Source of the DNA: VXRD01 sp965232265
GTDB taxonomy: Bacteria; Latescibacterota; UBA2968
Assembly: GCA_965232265.1 (NCBI GenBank)
Contig: CBDDPH010000002.1
Location: 4,402,001 to 4,466,000 of the forward strand
DNA length: 64,000 bases
Direction: 5' to 3'
Below are positions 58,690 through 64,000 of this stretch, in pieces (the stretch's first letter is position 1; every line of letters starts with the position of its first letter). Below the pieces are notes generated by a model. The model was not told where the DNA came from. It worked only from the letters and a program-made list of their open reading frames with translations, and searched no databases. A program made the translations under genes and the position numbers.

Positions 58690-61494
58690 TCACACTATCG
58701 GATGCATCGCGTGCCAATCGGTAGCCTGTTCATAAGCCCGTGCAACAGCCAAAATCGTCGCCTCATCGTACAAATTGCCCAAAAAAGTCAAGCCTCTCGG
58801 CGTACCCTCGGCAAACCCACACGGCAAAATAACCGCGGGATGGCCCGTCAAATTGGTCACAGCCAAACTCGTCCTTCCACCGCGCGGCACCAGCACCGCA
58901 TCCCAGTCTTGCATCACCTGTGCCACATCGCGCATCAACAGAGCACGCAAACGCTGCGCCCGCAAATACTCCACAGCCGTCACCGTGCGCGCCGCCCGAA
59001 AAATATTGGGCCACGGACTCTTATCCGCCTCCGTCATCACATCCAACTCGCCGCGCAGGGTTGCATCGTCAAACATCGCGGAAGCCTCAACCCGAAGCAC
59101 CATCGCAATCGCATCCGCTGGATAATCCGGCAACGCAACCGGTTGTAAATCAGCACCCAAACCGCGCATCACCTCCAGCGCAGCGGCATAAACGCCAGTG
59201 GGATCTTCGCCATCTGCCTCCTTCCGAAACTCAGACGCCAGATATCCAATCCGCAACCCGGACAAATCCACATCGGGACACCAGTTAAACGGCGCATCCA
59301 CCACCGAGCGATCCCTTCCATCCGGTCCACAAATCGCGTGAAATACCGCAGCACAATCCTCCACACTGCGGCACATAGGACCCAATTTATCCATTGTCCA
59401 GCTCAGCGCCATTGCCCCATAACGACTCACCCGCCCATAAGTCGGGCGCAACCCCACCACACCGCATGTGTGACTCGGCGAAACAATAGAACCCTGCGTC
59501 TCAGACCCAATACCAAACCCTACCAAACCCGCCGCAGTTGCCGCGCCAGACCCGGCGGACGACCCGCTCGATCCCGTATCGGTATCCCACGGATTGCGCG
59601 TCATACCCTCAAACCACGTCGGTCCCGACGCCAGCGCGCCCAGAGACAACTTGGCAACCAGCACAGCACCCGCCGCATTCAATTTTTTCACCACACTCGC
59701 ATCCTCATCCGGCACCCGATCCTTAAACGGCGTAGCCCCCCACGTCGTGCGAATACCCTTTGTATTCAACAAATCTTTTGCACCCCAGGGAATGCCGTGC
59801 AACGCACCTCTATAATCGCCCCTTGCGATCTCCGCCTCAGCGGCTCTTGCCTGCTCCATCGCCAGATCTTCTGTCAGCGTAACCACACACGTCAACTTCT
59901 CGCCATAACGCGCGAGGCGATCCAAGTACAACCGCGTCAACTCAACCGGTGAAATCTCCCTCTGTTCAATCAAACGCGCAAGAGAACTCGCCGGCAAAAA
60001 AGCCAGCTCATCATCGGCATCTGGCCGCGCAATACGGGCGTCACTCAGCGCAAACGGCTGCTGTTCGCCCTCGGGCACATCTCCCGGCGCAAACACCAGA
60101 GGTGGCTCCACATCATACCCCACCGACACATCGCGCAAAGCGACATATTGCCGCCCCTGCCTTTCAATTTGCCCCCGCACCTTTTGCCATTGCGCCCGGG
60201 AAAACGGCAACCCGGCAACATCTGCCAAACCCGACACCGCGCGATCCACCAGTGCATTCTCGCGCTCGGCAACCGCGTCCAAAAACACATGCCGAATTTC
60301 CGTATCGATATCCGGGCTGCATCCCTCACCTATTTCACCGTGCGTGTACAAAAGCTGCGGAACCCCGATCTTGTTCTCGGATGTCGCACAACGCGCCAAA
60401 CTCGGCAACCAATCCGACACCGTCTCATCCTCCGGCGAAACCCGATACGCCCGCCACGTCTCCCCCACATCCCGCGATACAAACAACACAATCGCATTTG
60501 TCGGATCGGCCCAATCTCCACCGCGCTTACACACCACACCCGCCGCGTACAACACCCCATCCTGTGACACACTCAACACACACCGATCGGACATCGCGCA
60601 CCGCCCAAAAACTTTCTCAGCCAAAGGCAAAAAAGACTTCCGATCCCACCTCCCCCTTTGCCAGCGGTACAAAAACGTCTCCTCAAACTCGCCCTCTCGC
60701 CGATTCAATGTAAAAAGCACCACATCGCCCGCACACGTCACCACATTGCCAATGCGAACATCGAACCCATCGCTGTATTCAATCACACACGGAGAATCCG
60801 GCGTCACGGGCAAGTCGAGCCTCTCCCCCGCCACAGTCTCCCATGTCTCCCCCCAATCGCGCGACCGCATAATGCCAAAACCGCGGCCCTTTGTGTCTCC
60901 CGGATTATCCTCATTGCTCCGCGCGATATGAAAAGACAAATACAGCACATCGCCCTCAATATGGATACAATTCTCAAGATGCACATAAGCCGGCGGACCC
61001 TGAGGATCAACCAGCTTCACCGGTTCTGTCCACTCCCCATCCACAGACCGCTGCTGATAAAACAGACCCCAGGGCCGCTCGCGCTGATATGCCCCCCGAT
61101 AACACGCATGCAACACATCGCGCGCATCGCACACCAGACTGGGATACGTCGCATTCACACCGCCAAACGGGGGAAGCAATCTCCACTTAGACGCATCATT
61201 GGGACGCACACTCACCGCGTGTTGCATCGGATTGTGATGCGGACCAAACGCGAGATAGAGAAACCCCTTCGAATCCATGGTCATCGCCGCACCCGCGTGA
61301 TTATCAACCCCGTCCGCCACAAAAACCGGATCGCCCCACACTTTGTCCTCGTGACAATACGTTGCCAGATATGTCTTGTGAATCTGATCCAGCCACACCA
61401 CATGCGTCTTGCCCTCGTGCGTAATAATTTTATTACTCATTCCATACGCCGTACCGCGCGTCGAACCGGTCTTTGACAAAACAGTGTAGTCCAT
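58690..61494 (-). CDS. Fusion of a BNR-type beta-propeller and an amidase-signature hydrolase
   Basis: 934 residues. Residues about 1-400 form a BNR_4-like propeller with repeated Asp-box-like strands (SRDWGETWETV, SRDVGETWRAY). Residues about 500-934 are an amidase-signature enzyme with the Ser-cisSer-Lys triad: Lys in IPWGAKDLL, cis-Ser in GSSGSSAGSGAATA and nucleophile Ser in SETQGSIVSP. The join runs through VRGQIERQGRQYVALRD. Amidases are normally single-domain or GatA; an N-terminal propeller is unusual and could recognise glycan or protein ligands. No signal peptide is visible. The ATG at 61494 lies next to a repeat. Confidence 0.87.
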   Translation of the reverse strand: MDYTVLSKTGSTRGTAYGMSNKIITHEGKTHVVWLDQIHKTYLATYCHEDKVWGDPVFVADGVDNHAGAAMTMDSKGFLYLAFGPHHNPMQHAVSVRPNDASKWRLLPPFGGVNATYPSLVCDARDVLHACYRGAYQRERPWGLFYQQRSVDGEWTEPVKLVDPQGPPAYVHLENCIHIEGDVLYLSFHIARSNEDNPGDTKGRGFGIMRSRDWGETWETVAGERLDLPVTPDSPCVIEYSDGFDVRIGNVVTCAGDVVLFTLNRREGEFEETFLYRWQRGRWDRKSFLPLAEKVFGRCAMSDRCVLSVSQDGVLYAAGVVCKRGGDWADPTNAIVLFVSRDVGETWRAYRVSPEDETVSDWLPSLARCATSENKIGVPQLLYTHGEIGEGCSPDIDTEIRHVFLDAVAERENALVDRAVSGLADVAGLPFSRAQWQKVRGQIERQGRQYVALRDVSVGYDVEPPLVFAPGDVPEGEQQPFALSDARIARPDADDELAFLPASSLARLIEQREISPVELTRLYLDRLARYGEKLTCVVTLTEDLAMEQARAAEAEIARGDYRGALHGIPWGAKDLLNTKGIRTTWGATPFKDRVPDEDASVVKKLNAAGAVLVAKLSLGALASGPTWFEGMTRNPWDTDTGSSGSSAGSGAATAAGLVGFGIGSETQGSIVSPSHTCGVVGLRPTYGRVSRYGAMALSWTMDKLGPMCRSVEDCAAVFHAICGPDGRDRSVVDAPFNWCPDVDLSGLRIGYLASEFRKEADGEDPTGVYAAALEVMRGLGADLQPVALPDYPADAIAMVLRVEASAMFDDATLRGELDVMTEADKSPWPNIFRAARTVTAVEYLRAQRLRALLMRDVAQVMQDWDAVLVPRGGRTSLAVTNLTGHPAVILPCGFAEGTPRGLTFLGNLYDEATILAVARAYEQATDWHAMHPIV

Positions 61495-61740
61495 GAAGAC
61501 TCCTTTTGGATGGACTGGCAGAAGACACCGCCCTACTTCTGATTCTCATCTGCGAAAAACGCTCAAATGAACGGGCCTGAAAGGCGGCCAGTCATGCTCG
61601 ATTTACTCGCCTTCATACACCGCTCACTCGCGTTTTTTTCTGCGCCATCTGCGTCCATCTGCGGATACTCTCGGTCTTGTTGCATTCTTTCCCACGGCCT
61701 GCTATAATAGACACCATCCACTTTATCTGAAAGGAAAGAA
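61495..61740. other. Repeat-filled spacer between divergent genes
   Basis: Contains, in order, CATCTGCGAAAAACGCTCAAATGAAC, a degenerate family E palindrome (61569-61592), a CACTCGCGTTTTTTTCTGCG element and a family A repeat to 61672. Only the last 60 bases before the SDR ATG (61741), with the GAAAGGAAAGAA ribosome-binding stretch, appear unique. No gene seen. Confidence 0.65.
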
Positions 61741-62568
61741 ATGCCCAACCTGAAAAACAAAGTCGCCCTGATAACCGGTGCCGGTGGTGAACGCGGTATC
61801 GGACGTGCAATAGCGTTGCGGTTTGCGCGAGAAGGCGCCGATATTGTTATCTGTGATATAGATGCAAATGCCCGCGGCGACTGGGCTGGATTGCCCGCCG
61901 TAGCCGAAGAAATCGAAGCAATGGGACGACGGGTTCTCGCAACAGAAGTCAATGTCACCAGCGCAGAGCAAGTCGAACAAATGGTGAACACTGCACGCAC
62001 GCGCTTTGGCAAAATCGACATCCTCGTCAACAACGCGGGTGCCCCCGCCGGACCGGACCGCGTACCCGTTGCCGAATTGGAAGAAGATGTCTTCGACCAC
62101 GTTCAGCGCGTAAACGTCAAAGGCACCTTCTTGTGTTCCCGCGCCGTTGTCCGCCACCTCATCCAGCGAAACAACGGAGGCAAAATTATCAACATCTCCT
62201 CAACCGCGGGCATGCGCGGCGTTGCCAGATTTGCGGCCTATTGCGCCTCAAAATTTGCCGTCATCGGATTCACCCAATGCCTCGCCCAGGAAATGGGACC
62301 CTACGGCATCCAGGTCAACGCAATTTGCCCCGGCCTCATTGAAACCGAACGCCTGCATGGCATAGCCAGCGGACTAAAACCCAGAGAAACGTCGATCGAA
62401 GACTTTAGAGCACAAATGGTCGAGCGCTCCTCTCAGAACAATCCCCTCGGACGCATTGGACAGCCAGAAGACGTTGCAAACGTCGCAGCATTCTTGGCCT
62501 CTCCCGATGGCGATTACATGACCGGACAGGCAATCAGCGTATCGGGTGGCGCGGCCATGGTGCATTAG
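61741..62568 (+). CDS. SDR family NAD(P)-dependent oxidoreductase
   Basis: 275 residues of the classical SDR type: TGAGGERGIGRAIA cofactor loop, NNAGAPAG, catalytic Ser in NISSTAGM, Y-x-x-x-K in YCASKFAVIGF, and the family end DYMTGQAISVSGGAA. AAGGAAAG precedes the ATG. Probably a 3-oxoacyl or sugar/cyclitol dehydrogenase; the long loop around residues 195-215 (LKPRETSIEDF) is a substrate-binding region. No clear operon partner. Confidence 0.94.
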   Translation: MPNLKNKVALITGAGGERGIGRAIALRFAREGADIVICDIDANARGDWAGLPAVAEEIEAMGRRVLATEVNVTSAEQVEQMVNTARTRFGKIDILVNNAGAPAGPDRVPVAELEEDVFDHVQRVNVKGTFLCSRAVVRHLIQRNNGGKIINISSTAGMRGVARFAAYCASKFAVIGFTQCLAQEMGPYGIQVNAICPGLIETERLHGIASGLKPRETSIEDFRAQMVERSSQNNPLGRIGQPEDVANVAAFLASPDGDYMTGQAISVSGGAAMVH

Positions 62569-62578
62569 CCCCAGCAAT

Positions 62579-62613
62579 CAGTCCATCTGCGTCCATCTGC
62601 GTCCATCTGCGGA
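62579..62613. repeat. Family A repeat, three tandem units
   Basis: GTCCATCTGC occurs three times in a row, then GGA. The last bases of the element run into the stop codon (TAA, 62614-62616 minus strand) of the acetoacetate-decarboxylase-like gene. Confidence 0.85.
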
Positions 62614-63450
62614 TTAACACAAAATGCGCTGATCGCTCAAATCCTTGCCACCAACCGTGCGCGTAAGCGACCCACCCAAATACGCCACAACCTCCAAATC
62701 GGCCAGCGCATTGACAATATTATACATCGTAGGCAAATCTTCCCAACGCGCGCGATTCCACGCAATACACCCATCGCCAACCAGGTGTTCTTCAACCTTT
62801 CGATGCCCCCCCTTTGCCGGCGTAATAACCGGATACGCAATATCCTCCGTACCCCATACACCCGTCCGCGGCATATATTTGTAGTGAAGCGTCCCATCGA
62901 CTTTCGCGCCACCGCCTTTTGCAGGCGTCGGATTTTCGGATTTCGGCTTCAGATTTGTCACCGAAATATCCAGAAAATTGAACCCCAACCAACCCGCAAC
63001 AGCTTGCGCTTCACTGCTCGTAATACGCGGCTCGGGCATCTCGCAATAGATCTTTGAAAACCCGAGTTCCTCGCGCCCGGTAATAATCGGATCACAGAGA
63101 TTCTCCCATAGCACAGACAGAAAAGGCCCGCGCACATGGTCTCTCGCCCCCTTAAACACCGCCGGAAAAGAAACACCCAGAATATTGTAACCGCGCCCTG
63201 CCAGCCACTCAATTTCCTTCATATAACTGGCATACACCGTTACAACAGGCTCCCCGCCCAGTTCAAAACACTCGGGCAAAAGCGCCTTGAGCTGCGCCGC
63301 ATTTGAAAGAAACGACACCGAAATCGAAGTATTCTTCGGATTATCCACACATTCAAATTTGCGACCATCCGGCCCCTGCCGAGGCCCCATAAGCGGGCCG
63401 AAATGCGTGGGCATGCGATACATCTTACCGGGTTGAAATTTATAAGCCAT
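62614..63450 (-). CDS. Acetoacetate decarboxylase-family protein
   Basis: About 278 residues from the ATG at 63450 (AAGGAG upstream). Family patterns: KMYRMPTHFGPLMGPRQ, SFLSNAAQLKALLPECFE, YNILGVSFPAVFKG and the Schiff-base lysine segment LGFSKIYCEMPEP. Acetoacetate decarboxylase proper removes CO2 from acetoacetate; many relatives use other beta-keto acids or are aldolase/dehydratase-like. The stop codon abuts the tandem family A repeat. It follows an SDR gene by 24 bases and is probably co-transcribed with it. Confidence 0.88.
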   Translation of the reverse strand: MAYKFQPGKMYRMPTHFGPLMGPRQGPDGRKFECVDNPKNTSISVSFLSNAAQLKALLPECFELGGEPVVTVYASYMKEIEWLAGRGYNILGVSFPAVFKGARDHVRGPFLSVLWENLCDPIITGREELGFSKIYCEMPEPRITSSEAQAVAGWLGFNFLDISVTNLKPKSENPTPAKGGGAKVDGTLHYKYMPRTGVWGTEDIAYPVITPAKGGHRKVEEHLVGDGCIAWNRARWEDLPTMYNIVNALADLEVVAYLGGSLTRTVGGKDLSDQRILC

Positions 63451-63474
63451 AAAAACTCCTTTTTCAGTTTTCAC

Positions 63475-64000
63475 CTACTCCTCGTTCAAATTATCAACCA
63501 TAGACAGCGGCGACCCCGCGAAAAGCCCGGCATCCACGGGCAAAACCACACCCGAAATCCAACGCGACTCGTCGCTGCCCAAAAAGACGGCTGCCCAGGC
63601 AATATCCCACGCATTTCCCTCTGTACCCAGCGGCGCAATTTTGCGGCGTCGCGCTCGCATCTCCTCGGAAATATGACGCACAAAAGTCGTGTGAAGATGC
63701 CCGGGCGCAATGCTATTCACGCGCACATTTTCGCGCCCGTGGTGAACCGCAGCCAGCCGCGTCAGCGCGATAATCCCCCCCTTGGTAATCCCATAGGGCA
63801 CATTCCTCGAACTGCCAGCGCGCATACCGTCAATAGACGAAATATTAATAACAGAACCGCCGCCGGAAGCCGCCATCTCGGGAATCGCGTACTTACACAA
63901 AAAAGCCATACTCTTAAGCCCCACATCCATCACGCGATGCCAGTTCTCCTCTTCGATCTCCGTCACCATGCCAAGCCCATAACTCCCCACATTATTAAAC
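63475..64000 (-). CDS. SDR family oxidoreductase, 5' end outside the window
   Basis: About 174 residues of a short-chain dehydrogenase lacking its N-terminus. Visible are the NNVG pattern (normally NNAG), catalytic Ser in INISSIDGM, Y-x-x-x-K in VPYGITKGGIIAL, PGHLHTTFV and the VVLPVDAGLF end. The frame is open to base 64000; the GTG at 63990 is not needed as a start. It lies directly upstream of the acetoacetate-decarboxylase-like gene. Confidence 0.92.
   Translation of the reverse strand, partial: FNNVGSYGLGMVTEIEEENWHRVMDVGLKSMAFLCKYAIPEMAASGGGSVINISSIDGMRAGSSRNVPYGITKGGIIALTRLAAVHHGRENVRVNSIAPGHLHTTFVRHISEEMRARRRKIAPLGTEGNAWDIAWAAVFLGSDESRWISGVVLPVDAGLFAGSPLSMVDNLNEE

Noticed and set aside
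62579..62613. CRISPR array
   Set aside because: Units are ten bases and directly adjacent without spacers.
1..64000. tRNA, rRNA, phage or transposase genes
   Set aside because: I looked for tRNA-like cloverleafs with GGTTCGAATC-type T-arms, rRNA core sequences and integrase or DDE motifs, and saw none that could be supported.

Overview
The window most likely comes from an uncultured Gram-negative bacterium of the Latescibacterota / Poribacteria / wider FCB type. This is inference from gene content. There are many outer-membrane and secreted proteins (TonB-dependent receptor with a carboxypeptidase-regulatory-like plug, PorV-like protein, secreted protein with a VPNPF-type C-terminal domain), type I sulfatases, a phytanoyl-CoA-dioxygenase-like enzyme, sugar-acid catabolism, octaheme cytochromes and numerous TPR proteins. 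Intergenic spaces are filled with short dispersed repeats. I saw no rRNA, tRNA, CRISPR array, phage or transposase.

Layout. 1-6022 (minus): iolD, a PhyH-like oxygenase, an SGNH hydrolase, a hexapeptide acetyltransferase and a sulfatase. 6089-6642: a DUF4258 / YgiT toxin-antitoxin-like pair, then a structured spacer. 7072-9590: a SelA-like PLP enzyme and a divergent Nramp transporter behind a structured leader. 9743-10051: IF-1 with an unusual Gly/Pro/Arg tail. 10220-15885: barrel protein, DUF3047 protein, isoaspartyl peptidase, amidohydrolase, SDR and VOC proteins. 16017-19591: a heterodimeric ABC exporter. 19658-23756 (plus): a GNAT-like protein and a three-gene ABC-2 exporter. 23923-27682 (plus): fucose-isomerase-like protein, Gfo/Idh/MocA dehydrogenase and mannonate dehydratase. 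27893-35899 (minus): PorV-like protein, large secreted protein, TonB receptor and small barrel. 36221-43632 (minus): two octaheme cytochromes, HEAT/TPR module, SUMF1-like lipoprotein, YcaO and TPR proteins. 43885-50466 (plus): a secreted thioredoxin-like selenoprotein, a membrane protein, a redoxin-haem-copper protein, a TPR protein and an aquaporin. 50571-56822 (minus): coiled-coil membrane protein, PmoA-like protein, penicillin-amidase-like protein, sulfatase and a selenocysteine rhodanese. 57098-64000: rmlA, a TM2-like protein, a beta-propeller/amidase fusion, two SDRs and an acetoacetate-decarboxylase-like protein.

The main discovery is two genes that ordinary gene calling truncates at an in-frame TGA lying exactly at the catalytic cysteine position. 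One is a thioredoxin-like protein with a U-G-T-C motif (TGA at 44071-44073), followed by two Hydin/ASH-type Ig domains and a dockerin-like tail. The other is a tandem rhodanese with a U-Q-G-G-Y-R-S loop (TGA at 56133-56135, minus). In both the frame continues with convincing family sequence to a normal stop, and a GC-rich hairpin follows the TGA. TGA is an ordinary stop elsewhere in the window, so selenocysteine is the best reading. No Sec machinery genes lie in the window.
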